Assembly (NCBI RefSeq): GCF_000372525.1
Contig: NZ_AQUR01000099.1
Coordinates: 96,322-160,321, forward strand
Direction: 5' to 3'
DNA length: 64,000 bases
Origin: Cupriavidus neocaledonicus
GTDB lineage: Bacteria > Pseudomonadota > Gammaproteobacteria > Burkholderiales > Burkholderiaceae
The translations under genes and the position numbers were made by a program. Shown in pieces: positions 34,340 through 46,345 of this stretch (position 1 is the stretch's first letter; each line of letters starts with the position of its first letter). The notes beneath the pieces were generated by a model that saw only the letters and a list, made by a program, of their open reading frames with translations, had not been told where the DNA came from and made no database searches.

Positions 34340-35068
34340 CTATAGTTTTTCGTCTTCTTCCCCAGCATGCCTAAGAATGACAGTGAACCGCTCTAGCGCG
34401 AGTGCGATCTCAATGAACCTCAAGGCGAATACATAGAAGATGCCCGCCACAGCTGCGGCTGTGTACCAAAGGAATAGCGAGTATGGATCGCTACCTGTCG
34501 ACTTTGCGATCGTCACGACAACGGTTCCCAACAAAGGGATCAGCCCCACCTTCTCCAGGGCTCCAACGAACATTGCCATGCGTAACCGCGCGTCGGCCGC
34601 AACCGCGGAAAAATAGTCTTCCGCGAACCTGATCTGCTTGCGGGTGTAGGCACGGCGAACGCTGCGAATGGTTTCGTACCAGCGAGCCATATTTTTCCCC
34701 ACATCACGAAGCACATCCGTTTCCATCGTTTTCCATTCCCGGACCGTGCTCTTCGCACTAGAGATGGACGCAATCACCGTGGCGACCACACCCACCAACA
34801 GTAGGCCCAGCGTCACATAGATGGGTATCGGGATCTTGAGCAGAGTTGTGGCGGTATTCCCTGCCCATCCCAGGGCGAGCGCACCAATACCGATCGCCTT
34901 TGACAAGGCTCGCACGCGGGAGACTTCGTCCTGGCTTTCGGCAAAACCCTCTAGCCTCGTGTGAAGAAGGTCCACCATAAGTGTGTCCAGGTGAAAAGCA
35001 TCCGAGCCTGCTGTGTGGATATGCTTTGCTCCGATGTTTGCCAGCATCTTTGAGTCTTGATGTGACAA
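34340..35068 (-). CDS. Unknown four-helix membrane protein of the defence island
   Basis: 242 residues from TTG 35068, chosen because AGGGAGG lies 7 bases upstream; a GTG at 35161 would add 31 poorly supported residues. A soluble N-terminal part of about 55 residues is followed by two closely spaced helices (ALSKAIGIGALALGWAG; IPIYVTLGLLLVGVVATVIA), a charged helical middle (REWKTMETDVLRDVGKNMAR, YTRKQIRFAEDYFS) and two more helices near the C-terminus. No family was recognised. It follows an Mrr-type nuclease and the hsd genes on the same strand. A membrane-damaging effector is one possible role, by context only. Confidence 0.7.
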   Translation of the reverse strand: MSHQDSKMLANIGAKHIHTAGSDAFHLDTLMVDLLHTRLEGFAESQDEVSRVRALSKAIGIGALALGWAGNTATTLLKIPIPIYVTLGLLLVGVVATVIASISSAKSTVREWKTMETDVLRDVGKNMARWYETIRSVRRAYTRKQIRFAEDYFSAVAADARLRMAMFVGALEKVGLIPLLGTVVVTIAKSTGSDPYSLFLWYTAAAVAGIFYVFALRFIEIALALERFTVILRHAGEEDEKL

Positions 35069-35252
35069 TTGCTTTCCTCCCTGGTTGGTAAAGCGTTTTT
35101 CAAGCGCGTTCGCTGCCGGCGTACGACTGCGTGGTATCGCCTCGGCATAGTGGTGACCCACAACGTCTCGCGACGTTACTCTTGTGGTGATCGAGTACCA
35201 GTACCTTCGTACTGGCGATAGGCATGCAGCGCTGGCGAATCGCTGACCCTAT

Positions 35253-36167
35253 CTAACCGCCCGGCGCGAGGAATTGGATCGAACGCAGAGGCAAACGACG
35301 TCTTGCCCTGTCCGTAAGCTTGTCGTAATGCTCCTCCCAAAGATCAAAGAGTTTCTCCAATCCAATCAGTGTTACACGACGCTTTTCCTGAGTACGAGCT
35401 TCTGCATCTGCATCTTTGGTGAAGCCCCCGGTGCATACGAATAGGCCTACATCATCCTCGCCCAATAGGGCCATAAAGGATCGTAATCCATCGACGTTCA
35501 CGGATTGCTGCTGTCGCTTCACCTGCACCTTAATTCGCGGAGGGCGAGTACCAAGGACGTCAGGCCAGGCCAGAATGTCCAAACCGCCGTCCTTTCCCGG
35601 TGGCGAGACCCACGTAACGTGGTAAGACATAGCGCGCAGCAGATCGGCCACGAGGTCTTGGAAGTCGTATGGATTCATCGCCCGCAGATACTGCGAGATC
35701 TCAGTCCAGGCTTGCTCTTCTGCCTCTTCGAAGGTGACGCTCACTGCCTTGGCCGTATTCTCGGCCTCCTCGACCGAAACGGCTGCAGAAGTATTGGCAG
35801 CAGTATTCGGTTCGGCATCTGGCTGTGCCGCCTTCCATTCCGCATAAAGCTTGCAAGCACGCTTGTAGAATGCTTCTGGGTCGATCAGCTCGGCATATGC
35901 GGCTCGACCTTCATCGGTAACGGACCAGATGCCCTTGTCCTTCACCATCCATCCAGCCTTGACACAATCGACAGTCGCAAATCGGACAATCTTGTCAAAC
36001 CGCCGGCCACCCGACTCGAATGAGTCGGCCTCATAAGGCGTAAGGTTGACCCGAACGGATAGCTCCTGTAGGGCTTCCCTTGCACGCACGCCGTCTGGGG
36101 CGGCCATAAGAATCTTGAACAACTCTCGAAGTAACTCACCGGTTCGGCGACGAGTGATTTCAGCCAT
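35253..36167 (-). CDS. Mrr-type restriction endonuclease
   Basis: 304 residues. The N-terminal winged-helix domain (Mrr_N, about 8-95; RFDKIVRFATVDCVKAGWM and IWSVTDEGRAAY) is joined by an Ala/Glu-rich linker to an Mrr catalytic domain from about 165: DFQDLVADLLRAMSYHVTWV, D197 in GGLDIL, and Q215-V-K217. The set matches a PD-(D/E)xK nuclease of type IV restriction, which cuts methylated DNA. ATG 36167 is supported by AGGAG on the minus strand. It lies 233 bases after hsdM on the same strand. A second, membrane-anchored Mrr-like protein is encoded at 3218-4099. Confidence 0.9.
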   Translation of the reverse strand: MAEITRRRTGELLRELFKILMAAPDGVRAREALQELSVRVNLTPYEADSFESGGRRFDKIVRFATVDCVKAGWMVKDKGIWSVTDEGRAAYAELIDPEAFYKRACKLYAEWKAAQPDAEPNTAANTSAAVSVEEAENTAKAVSVTFEEAEEQAWTEISQYLRAMNPYDFQDLVADLLRAMSYHVTWVSPPGKDGGLDILAWPDVLGTRPPRIKVQVKRQQQSVNVDGLRSFMALLGEDDVGLFVCTGGFTKDADAEARTQEKRRVTLIGLEKLFDLWEEHYDKLTDRARRRLPLRSIQFLAPGG

Positions 36168-36400
36168 TATTCTGATGCTCCTTTTCTTATCTAAGTCACC
36201 GTGGTCAGTTCCGACGACCATGCTTAGGTTCGTGCCAGCTGCGTCAGGACGTTTCTAGCACGGCATGCACCTCGTGGTGTGGTTCAGTTTCCGCCAAGTC
36301 TTCCACCCAATGCTGCACATCGCTCTGGAGAGCTAGTAGTGTTTGCCTCTTCTGCCCGGATCCGCTTCAGCGCGCGGCGTCACATCTTCCGATAGTTGTC

Positions 36401-37879
36401 CTAGGCCAGCGCGGCAGCTATCGCGCGGAAGCTATCCAGCCCGGCCTCGAGATTATCGATGATCTCGGTCGCCAGTTCGTCGGGATCGGGAAGATTGTCG
36501 AGGTCGGTAAGGCTTTTGTCCTTGAGCCAGAATATATCGAGGCTGGTCTTGTCGCGAGCCAAGATTTGCTCATGGGTGAATTTGCGCCAACGGCCCTCGG
36601 GATTTATCTTCTCGCTCCACGTTTCTTTGCGTTCAAAGCGATTGTCCGTGTTGTAGCAGGCGATGAAATCTTTCAAGTCCTCAAAGCGGAGCGGCTTCTT
36701 TTTTAGCGTGTGATGAATGTTGGTGCGATAGTCGTAGAACCAGACTTCTTTGGTCCATGGGTCTTTGCTGGCGGCGTGGTTGTCGAAGAACAGTACATTT
36801 GCCTTAACGCCATTGGCATAAAAGATGCCAGTCGGCAGGCGTAGGATGGTGTGCAGGTCCGTGTTCTCCATCAGCTTTTTTCGAACGGTCTCCCCGGCAC
36901 CACCTTCGAACAAGACATTGTCAGGCACCACCACGGCAGCACGCCCGGTGGTCTTGAGCATGGTGCGGATATGCTGGACGAAGTTGAGCTGCTTGTTTGA
37001 CGTAGTAGCCCAGAAGTCTTGGCGGTTATAGGTCAGGGCGTCCTTTTCCTGTTCGCCTTCTTCGTTGGTGAAACTCATGGCACTCTTCTTGCCGAAGGGC
37101 GGATTGGCGAGCACGTAGTCGTAGGTCTTTGGTGCGCTGGCTACGAGAGCGTCGTTGGGGGAGACCATGCTATCGCCGTCGATCTCGCCGATGTTATGTA
37201 GGAACATGTTCATCAAGGCAAGGCGGCGGGTGCTCGCGACGATCTCGTTGCCGTAGAAGGTGTCGTGCTTAAGGAAGGCCTTCTGCGCCTTATTCATCTG
37301 ATGCGTCGCTACGAGAAAGTCGTAAGCGGCGAGGAAGAAGCCGCCGGTGCCGCAAGCAGGATCGGCAATCGTCTTGTTGGGTTCTGGGCGGACACATTCA
37401 ACCATCGCACGAATGAGCGCGCGGGGCGTAAAGTATTGGCCGGCACCGGACTTGGTATCTTCGGCGTTGCGTTCAAGCAGGCTCTCGTATATATCACCTT
37501 TGACATCGGCACCCATGGTGGCCCACTGGGTCTCATGCACCATGTCGATCAGGCGATACAACTTCGCCGGGTCTTGAATTTTGTTTTGGGCTTTGGTGAA
37601 GATCGCGCCGAGCATGCCGGGCTTGTTGCCCAGTTCACGCAGCAGTGTCACGTAATGGACTTCCAGTTCGGCGCCTCGCTTGGCCTTGAGGCTCTGCCAG
37701 TTGTATTCGGTGGGGATTCCGACCTTGCGGCTATAGGGCGGCTGGCTGTACTCGTCCGCCATCTTGAGAAAGATTAGGTAGGTGAGTTGCTCGAGATAGT
37801 CGCCATAGCCCACGCCGTCGTCGCGGAGGGTGGTGCAGAAACTCCAGACTTTGGAGACAATGGATGCGGTAGCGTTCAT
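36401..37879 (-). CDS. hsdM: Type I restriction-modification methyltransferase subunit
   Basis: 492 residues. The N-terminal HsdM helical domain (about 10-135) precedes an N6-adenine methyltransferase domain with the SAM motif ADPACGTGGFF (172-182) and the catalytic NPPFGKKSA (about 258-266). The pair DVKGDIYESLLERNAEDTKS and GAGQYFTPRALI is typical of HsdM. It methylates the host site with HsdS and forms the restriction complex with HsdR. It is the third gene of the hsdR-hsdS-hsdM order, 23 bases after hsdS. Confidence 0.95.
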   Translation of the reverse strand: MNATASIVSKVWSFCTTLRDDGVGYGDYLEQLTYLIFLKMADEYSQPPYSRKVGIPTEYNWQSLKAKRGAELEVHYVTLLRELGNKPGMLGAIFTKAQNKIQDPAKLYRLIDMVHETQWATMGADVKGDIYESLLERNAEDTKSGAGQYFTPRALIRAMVECVRPEPNKTIADPACGTGGFFLAAYDFLVATHQMNKAQKAFLKHDTFYGNEIVASTRRLALMNMFLHNIGEIDGDSMVSPNDALVASAPKTYDYVLANPPFGKKSAMSFTNEEGEQEKDALTYNRQDFWATTSNKQLNFVQHIRTMLKTTGRAAVVVPDNVLFEGGAGETVRKKLMENTDLHTILRLPTGIFYANGVKANVLFFDNHAASKDPWTKEVWFYDYRTNIHHTLKKKPLRFEDLKDFIACYNTDNRFERKETWSEKINPEGRWRKFTHEQILARDKTSLDIFWLKDKSLTDLDNLPDPDELATEIIDNLEAGLDSFRAIAAALA

Positions 37880-37902
37880 TTGCGGGCTTTCTTGCCTTGG
37901 GG

Positions 37903-39426
37903 TTAAGCGGAGTATTCCGCCTTGATGCGCGCGAGCAGAGCCGAAGCGGGCTCGTCATTCGGGTCTTGCGGGACCAACTGCCCGGCAAACGCCTTTTTTA
38001 GGATAGACTGGCGCAGGGCCGCCGCTTGTTGGAGCGTGCTGGTAAGGGCTTGTTCGAGCTGGTCACACTCGGATAATTTCGCCTCTAGTTCTTGAAGCAA
38101 CACGTTTTGCTCTTCAACGCAGAAAAATGGTAAGCAAATCGTCTTGAAGCGCTCAACGCTTATCTTCTTTTGAGCGACCCCCTTTGTGATGAGCCCGAGC
38201 TGACGCTTTATCAAATTTGAGTTAATACAGAATTTATAAAGCTTTCTGTTTGCAAATTCATTCCAAAGCCTGAATTTCAAACAATCAGCTGTTAAGACAG
38301 CATTAGGCGATCCCTCTGGGTAGATTTCACAATCTCCTGGAGGATCCCCCATTTTTGTAATGAGCAAATCCAATGCTTTAACAGAGTGAGGCGTCAGCTC
38401 CGCATACTTTGAATCGTCGATAAATTTGAGATCGGATGCAAAGTCCGATCTGGTAATGTTCTTTACAAAGATCAGAGGTACGCCGCTCTCTCTGTAATCA
38501 CTGACTTTTAGGTTGCTCCCAAAAGGACCAATGCCTATTGCATACGGTTCCTGAGCACAAATTTCTTCCGGTCGAATCCATTTCCACCCAGTTGGTATCT
38601 TCGGCAATTCGGTCAGCTCATCGGCTGCAATCGCTGACAAATCTTTCGGGGCTTTGGGTTTGCTACCTTGTGCGCCCCCATTTTCCCACTCGGCAAGTTG
38701 TTGCTGGTAGCGCTGTGTGCGCTCTTGCTTAATGCGCTTCAGCAGGTCGTCGGCGGTTTCGAGTTTATCCGCGTTGTCGACGCGCCATTGGGCGGTAAGT
38801 TTGCCCTCGAATGCGTGTTTTAGCAGGACTTGACGATAGACCTTGAGCTGTGCCTGGGCGGTCTTCAGGCTTTCGATGCCCCTGTCCAGCTCAAAAAACA
38901 GCTCTTCGATTTTGGCGACGATACGTTTTTGCTCTTGTTCGGGAGGGAGCGGGAGTTTGCGGGTGGTCAAATACGGGGTTGTGACGCGTCGCTGGCCAAC
39001 CGCGCCAGACATATTGTGTTCCGCTTCGCGGCGAAAGCTCTCGGACGAAACATAGTAGTAAAGATAGTTCTTGCTGATACCCGGGTGAGGGCGCAGTACG
39101 TGAAATTCGGTCGAGCCGAATCCAACCCCGCCTTTAAGTTGGGGAACGACGGCCATCTTGCCGTTTTCCATGCACGGGGTGATTTTTGCAAAAAGGACAT
39201 CACCTTCCTGAAAGGGGGTATAGCCTTTCTTTACCTCCCCAAACAGACGTGTTTGAGAGACATTAATGACGCCTGTTCCGGCTTCAACAGCTGGCATCGG
39301 GACAAAAGAAACTTCCAGCGTATTGGGAATGCTAGCTTTATCGATGGTTGGGTTAATGACGGCGATCTCTGAGAGTTCGGTTGATCTCCAGCTATCCGGG
39401 AGCTCAGTGGAATGTTCTGCCATCAT
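37903..39426 (-). CDS. hsdS: Type I restriction-modification specificity subunit
   Basis: 507 residues with two target-recognition domains separated by conserved helices. The first unit ends in LPLPPEQEQKRIVAKIEELF; the spacer DRGIESLKTAQAQLKVYRQV is followed by the second domain (about 280-440) and the distal helix LSECDQLEQALTSTLQQAAA. It sets the DNA sequence recognised by both the methylase and the nuclease. ATG 39426 overlaps the hsdR stop (TGATG). The second recognition domain, about 38100-38560, is clearly AT-richer than the helices around it, which suggests exchange of that half. Confidence 0.94.
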   Translation of the reverse strand: MMAEHSTELPDSWRSTELSEIAVINPTIDKASIPNTLEVSFVPMPAVEAGTGVINVSQTRLFGEVKKGYTPFQEGDVLFAKITPCMENGKMAVVPQLKGGVGFGSTEFHVLRPHPGISKNYLYYYVSSESFRREAEHNMSGAVGQRRVTTPYLTTRKLPLPPEQEQKRIVAKIEELFFELDRGIESLKTAQAQLKVYRQVLLKHAFEGKLTAQWRVDNADKLETADDLLKRIKQERTQRYQQQLAEWENGGAQGSKPKAPKDLSAIAADELTELPKIPTGWKWIRPEEICAQEPYAIGIGPFGSNLKVSDYRESGVPLIFVKNITRSDFASDLKFIDDSKYAELTPHSVKALDLLITKMGDPPGDCEIYPEGSPNAVLTADCLKFRLWNEFANRKLYKFCINSNLIKRQLGLITKGVAQKKISVERFKTICLPFFCVEEQNVLLQELEAKLSECDQLEQALTSTLQQAAALRQSILKKAFAGQLVPQDPNDEPASALLARIKAEYSA

Positions 39427-42209
39427 CACGCCACCAGCACTCCATTTAGATCATCCAGCAACGCATCCATCTGAGTTCCAAACAGTTGATACATCTTTCC
39501 TAACCCGCCTTGCCCATCAAAGGGCGCCATTTCCAGATCGTCGCGCTCGATGTGAAAAGAGTTGGCAACGTGGTCGCGGATCATACGCAGCCAGTTCATT
39601 TGTTCCTCGTTGAATTTTTCGCTGCTGCCAGAGTGGTGCTTCATCACCCAGTTCTGAAAGTTGCGGCGGACGGTGTTGTCGAAAGTAGATAGCTTTTCAT
39701 CCATACCACAAACGCGACGGATGAGCGCCACGAGCGCCGTTAGTTCACTGATCGGCTGGTCGCCCTTGTAGGCGTCCAGCTGACTGTAGGCCTGCCACAC
39801 GCGCAATGGCGCGAGCTTGGGCTTGTCAATCCTGATCTTGTCGAGTACCTGTCGGATCAGATCGAAATTGAGTTCGCGCCTTCTGTATGGCTGGCTGAAG
39901 AAGATCGTGAGGGCGCTGATGCTGTCCTGGTTGGACTTCAGGTATTCGGCAAACTCATCGGCGAGGGCCTGGGCATTGTTCGGCGCGTCCTTGTCCCATT
40001 CGGCACGCAGAACAATGTCGATGTTGTCGTGGTCGATGGTTTGTTCTTTGTCGCGGCGGATAGCGTCGATGAGTTCGATCAGCTCGCCGTTGAGGATACT
40101 AGAGGCGGCATTTATCAATTGCTCTTGCGCTTGCTGGCGCTTGGTATCACCGGGGTCGCAGCCTATTGGAAGGTCTGCAAGCTCCAACGCCCTGGCTTCG
40201 ACGTTGTCTGCGTCGATAGCGCCGAACAGCTTGCCGACGATCTGGCTGAGCTCGACCCCGCCGGCGGCATCGCGGATTTTCCGTTGCTCGTCGGTGTCGA
40301 GTTGCTTATTGAGGCGGGCCAAACGGCCGGCGAGGGACGAAACCGTGTCTTCGTCGGTGGCGCCCATCATGACGGCCATGGCCAAATCCTTGAGTGGGAC
40401 CGAGGGCTTGGTGATGAGGGGCTGGCTGGCAGTCTTGAGCGACTTGGTAACGCCGATGGCGTCGACGATGACATAGTGGGTCTTTGCGCTCTTGGCGGAT
40501 GGCGTGACCTTCCTCAGATCATCCATGTCAAGGGTGCGGGTGCCGCGCCCCTTCATCTGCTCGAAGTAGTTACGGCTTTTGACATCGCGCATGAAAAGGA
40601 GGCATTCGAGCGGTTTAACGTCGGTTCCGGTGGCGATCATGTCCACGGTGACGGCGATGCGCGGGTAGTAATCGTTACGGAACTGGGCTAGGACAGACTT
40701 GGGGTCTTCATCAATCTTGTAGGTAAGCTTTTTGCAGAAGGCATTACCCTCGCCAAATTCTTCGCGGGCGGTCTGGATGATGTCGTCGGCGTGGCTGTCG
40801 GTCTTGGCGAAAACGAGGGTCTTGGGCACTTCTTCGCGGCCGGGGAATATTTCGGGCAGCTTGTCGCGGAAAGTGCGGATGACGGTGCGAATCTGGTCCG
40901 GGTTGACGATATTGCGGTCGAGCTGGGTGGCGGAGTAAGCCTCGTCTTCGTCCTGCTGTTCCCAGCGCTTCTTGCGAGTGAGCTTTTCCCGCCGCTCGAC
41001 CTGCTGCTGTGCTTTGATTTCGCCGCCGGCTTTGGTGATCTGCGTCTCGATGACGTAGATTTCATTGCCGACATTGACGCCATCGGCCACGGCTTTTTCG
41101 TGGCTGTAATCGCTGATGACATTCTTCTTGAAGAAGCCGTAGGTCCGGTTATCGGGCGTGGCAGTAAGACCGATCAGGCTGGCGTCGAAGTAGTCAATAA
41201 CCTGTTGCCAGAGGTTATAGATCGAGCGGTGGCATTCGTCGATAAAGATGAAATCGAAGAACTCCGGAGGGATGTTAGCGTTATAGACGACGGGCATCGG
41301 CGCCTTGGGCTGAGCGAGCTCGGCTGGATTGATTTCTTCGGCAGTCTCGTCGAGCTCAGTTCCCTTGAGGATGGAGTACAGGCGCTGTATGGTGCTGATG
41401 CATACTTGGCTATCTTTGGCGATGTACGAAGATTTAAGCCGCTGGACGTTGTAAAGTTCAGTGAATTTCCGGTTATCGTCAAGCGGAACGTAAGACATCA
41501 TTTCCTGCTCTGCCTGCTCGCCAAGGTTTTTGGTGTCGACGAGAAAGAGGATGCGCTTGCTTTCGGCGTACTTGAGCAGCCGATAGATGGAGGTGACCGC
41601 GGTGTAGGTCTTGCCGGCGCCAGTGGCCATCTGGATCAGGGCGCGAGGTCGGTCTGCCTTGAATGATTTCTCCAGGTTTGTGATGGCAATTTCCTGGCAG
41701 GCGCGCAGATGCAGTTCCTGAGCGGGAAGGTGGTTCGGGTTCAGCTCGGGGATGGTTTGCAGGCGCCGACGCAGGCTGGCACCTTGGAATAACCATTCCT
41801 TGATGGTTTCCGGACGGTGGAAGTTGAACACCTCACGGGAGCGAGGCTTAGGATCACGACCATCGGTGAAGCGGGTGATGATGCCGGTGCTCTCGTAGAG
41901 AAAGGGCAAGGGCTCCTTGTTGTTCACCCACTTTAGCTTGGCAGCAGCGTAACCTTCAGTCTGCTGTTCGACTTCGGTGATTTTGTGGCCAAGGTCTTCC
42001 TTCTTTGCCTCAATCACCCCCACTGCCTTTTTGTCAACCAATAAAACATAATCCGCCGGACCGACGTCGGTTTGGTATTCCCTGACAGCGATGCCGAGCC
42101 CCGCGCCGAAGTCAATCTTCTTCGCTGATTGAACGACCCAACCCGCTTGCTTAAGCAGCGCGTCGATATTGTCTCGAGCTTTCTGTTCTGGGTTCTGGTT
42201 CTCGGTCAT
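39426..42209 (-). CDS. hsdR: Type I restriction enzyme R subunit
   Basis: 927 residues. The N-terminal nuclease motif is visible in GPADYVLLVDKKAVGVIEAK (about 50-69). The helicase core has Walker A MATGAGKTYTA (about 193-203), DECHRSIYN (DEAD-like motif II), LIGLTATPD and the later MKGRGTRT. The C-terminal part fits the EcoEI-type R_C domain. It translocates and cuts unmodified DNA with HsdM and HsdS. It is the first gene of the hsd transcript, starting 168 bases after the gyrB terminator. Confidence 0.95.
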   Translation of the reverse strand: MTENQNPEQKARDNIDALLKQAGWVVQSAKKIDFGAGLGIAVREYQTDVGPADYVLLVDKKAVGVIEAKKEDLGHKITEVEQQTEGYAAAKLKWVNNKEPLPFLYESTGIITRFTDGRDPKPRSREVFNFHRPETIKEWLFQGASLRRRLQTIPELNPNHLPAQELHLRACQEIAITNLEKSFKADRPRALIQMATGAGKTYTAVTSIYRLLKYAESKRILFLVDTKNLGEQAEQEMMSYVPLDDNRKFTELYNVQRLKSSYIAKDSQVCISTIQRLYSILKGTELDETAEEINPAELAQPKAPMPVVYNANIPPEFFDFIFIDECHRSIYNLWQQVIDYFDASLIGLTATPDNRTYGFFKKNVISDYSHEKAVADGVNVGNEIYVIETQITKAGGEIKAQQQVERREKLTRKKRWEQQDEDEAYSATQLDRNIVNPDQIRTVIRTFRDKLPEIFPGREEVPKTLVFAKTDSHADDIIQTAREEFGEGNAFCKKLTYKIDEDPKSVLAQFRNDYYPRIAVTVDMIATGTDVKPLECLLFMRDVKSRNYFEQMKGRGTRTLDMDDLRKVTPSAKSAKTHYVIVDAIGVTKSLKTASQPLITKPSVPLKDLAMAVMMGATDEDTVSSLAGRLARLNKQLDTDEQRKIRDAAGGVELSQIVGKLFGAIDADNVEARALELADLPIGCDPGDTKRQQAQEQLINAASSILNGELIELIDAIRRDKEQTIDHDNIDIVLRAEWDKDAPNNAQALADEFAEYLKSNQDSISALTIFFSQPYRRRELNFDLIRQVLDKIRIDKPKLAPLRVWQAYSQLDAYKGDQPISELTALVALIRRVCGMDEKLSTFDNTVRRNFQNWVMKHHSGSSEKFNEEQMNWLRMIRDHVANSFHIERDDLEMAPFDGQGGLGKMYQLFGTQMDALLDDLNGVLVA

Positions 42210-42376
42210 ACGCGAGGTCGCTCCTGGCCTTGGTTGGGCGTCATGCGAATGATAAAGGAAGTAAGTAGCGTGGTGGAGCGATGTGCCTTGGCTACGCCTC
42301 TCCGTAAGCCGGCGTCACGCCGGGAAGGCTATTCGCACCAATGTCAGTCAATCCCGCGCGAGGTTAGGCTTCTAAT

Positions 42377-42413
42377 AAAAAAAAAGACCCACAAGCCTCT
42401 AAGCTTATGGGTC
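42377..42413 (-). terminator. Rho-independent terminator of gyrB
   Basis: On the minus strand an 11-bp stem (42413-42403 with 42396-42386, one G-U pair) and a 6-nt loop are followed by nine U (A-run at 42377-42385). It lies 37 bp after the gyrB stop and separates the core operon from the transferred hsd genes. Confidence 0.9.
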
Positions 42414-42450
42414 CCAGATTCTCAGGTCTTGCGGCTATCTATACACTTGA

Positions 42451-45066
<2,616 letters not shown>

Positions 45067-45071
45067 TTACT

Positions 45072-45113
45072 AAAAACGGCAAAAGGGGCGGATCGTCGTA
45101 ACGATCCTGCCCC
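45072..45113 (-). terminator. Terminator after dnaN
   Basis: On the minus strand GGGGC-A-GGATCGT pairs with ACGATCC-GCCCC around a 4-nt loop (45113-45085), followed by TTTTGCCGTTTTTA. It lies about 116 bp after the dnaN stop, before gyrB, so gyrB probably also has its own promoter or depends on readthrough. Confidence 0.7.
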
Positions 45114-45229
45114 CGCGGCGGGATATTCATCCCCTGGACGTACCGGCCAGGGCCGGGTGTCGTAGCGTGCCGTTTGCTGCTCCGGTTGCTGTCTGCGCTG
45201 GTTGTGGCACAGGTCCTGTCACCGGATCA

Positions 45230-46345
45230 TCAGATGCGCATCGGCATGACGACGTACTTGAAGTTGTCGTCGTCCGGCACGGTGATCAGCGCGCTCGAAT
45301 TCGAGTCGCCGAGGCTGACCTGCACCTGCTCGGTCTTCAGGTTGGCAAGCACGTCGAGCAGGTAGGTCACGTTGAAGCCGATATCGAGCGCGTCGCCCGA
45401 GTAATCGAGTTCCAGCTCTTCCTGCGCCTCTTCCTGGTCGGCGTTGGTGGAGCTGATCCTGAGCATGTGCGTGTCGAGGATGCAGCGCACGCCCTTGAAT
45501 TTGTCGGTGGTCAGGATCGCGGTGCGTTGCAGCGCCTGCTGCAGCTGCACGCGGTCGATCGCGAAGGCGTTCTTGTAGCCCTTGGGAATCACGCGCTGGA
45601 AGTCCGGGAACTTGCCTTCGACCAGCTTGGAGATCAGTTCGATATTGGCGAACGTGAACTTGACCTGGTTGGCGGCCAGTTGCACCGTGACCGGATCGTC
45701 GTTGTCTTCCAGCAGGCGCTGCAGTTCCAGGATGGTCTTGCGCGGGATGATGACTTCCTGGCGCGAGCCGACACCAGCCGCTTCGTTTTCCAGCTCGACG
45801 CCGCAGTAGGCCAGGCGGTGGCCGTCGGTGGCGACTGCCATGACCTTCTTGCCTTCCACCACCAGCAGCATGCCGTTCAGGTAGTAGCGGATGTCCTGCT
45901 GCGCCATGGCGAAGTGGACCATCGCCAGCAGGTGCTTGAAGGTCTTCTGCGGCAGGCTGACGCTGGCGTTGAATTCGCTGGCTTCGGCCACGGTCGGGAA
46001 TTCTTCGGCGGCCAGCGTCTGCAGGGCAAAGCGGCTCTTGCCGGATTGCACGGTCATGCGCTTGTCGTTGAGCGACAGGGCGACGTCGCCGTCGGGCATG
46101 GCGCGCAGGATGTCGAGCAGCTTGCGCGCGGCCACGGTGGTGGCGACGCTGTCATTGCCGACGCCGCATTCCGCATGCGTGGTGATCTGGATTTCGATGT
46201 CGGTCGAGAGGAAGGATACGTTCGACCCGGACTTGCGAATCAGCAGGTTGGCCAGGATCGGGAGGGTGTGGCGGCGCTCCACGATGCCGCTCACGATTTG
46301 CAGCGGACGCAGCAGGTTGTCTCGCGAGGTTTTGACCAATTGCAT
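45230..46345 (-). CDS. dnaN: DNA polymerase III beta subunit (sliding clamp)
   Basis: 371 residues, the normal length, made of three clamp domains. It begins MQLVKTSRDNLLRPLQIVSG and ends DDDNFKYVVMPMRI, the M-P-M-R-x C-terminus that contacts partner proteins. The clamp tethers polymerase III and loads Hda for DnaA control. ATG 46345 with AAGGA upstream is the start. It lies 369 bases after dnaA. Confidence 0.98.
   Translation of the reverse strand: MQLVKTSRDNLLRPLQIVSGIVERRHTLPILANLLIRKSGSNVSFLSTDIEIQITTHAECGVGNDSVATTVAARKLLDILRAMPDGDVALSLNDKRMTVQSGKSRFALQTLAAEEFPTVAEASEFNASVSLPQKTFKHLLAMVHFAMAQQDIRYYLNGMLLVVEGKKVMAVATDGHRLAYCGVELENEAAGVGSRQEVIIPRKTILELQRLLEDNDDPVTVQLAANQVKFTFANIELISKLVEGKFPDFQRVIPKGYKNAFAIDRVQLQQALQRTAILTTDKFKGVRCILDTHMLRISSTNADQEEAQEELELDYSGDALDIGFNVTYLLDVLANLKTEQVQVSLGDSNSSALITVPDDDNFKYVVMPMRI

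Noticed and set aside
35069..35161. GTG start that would extend the unknown membrane protein by 31 residues
   Set aside because: TTG 35068 has a strong AGGGAGG site at the right distance; the GTG has none.
40029..41666. Plus-strand open frames opposite hsdR
   Set aside because: hsdR has nuclease and helicase motifs across this stretch; the opposing frames show no recognisable domain.
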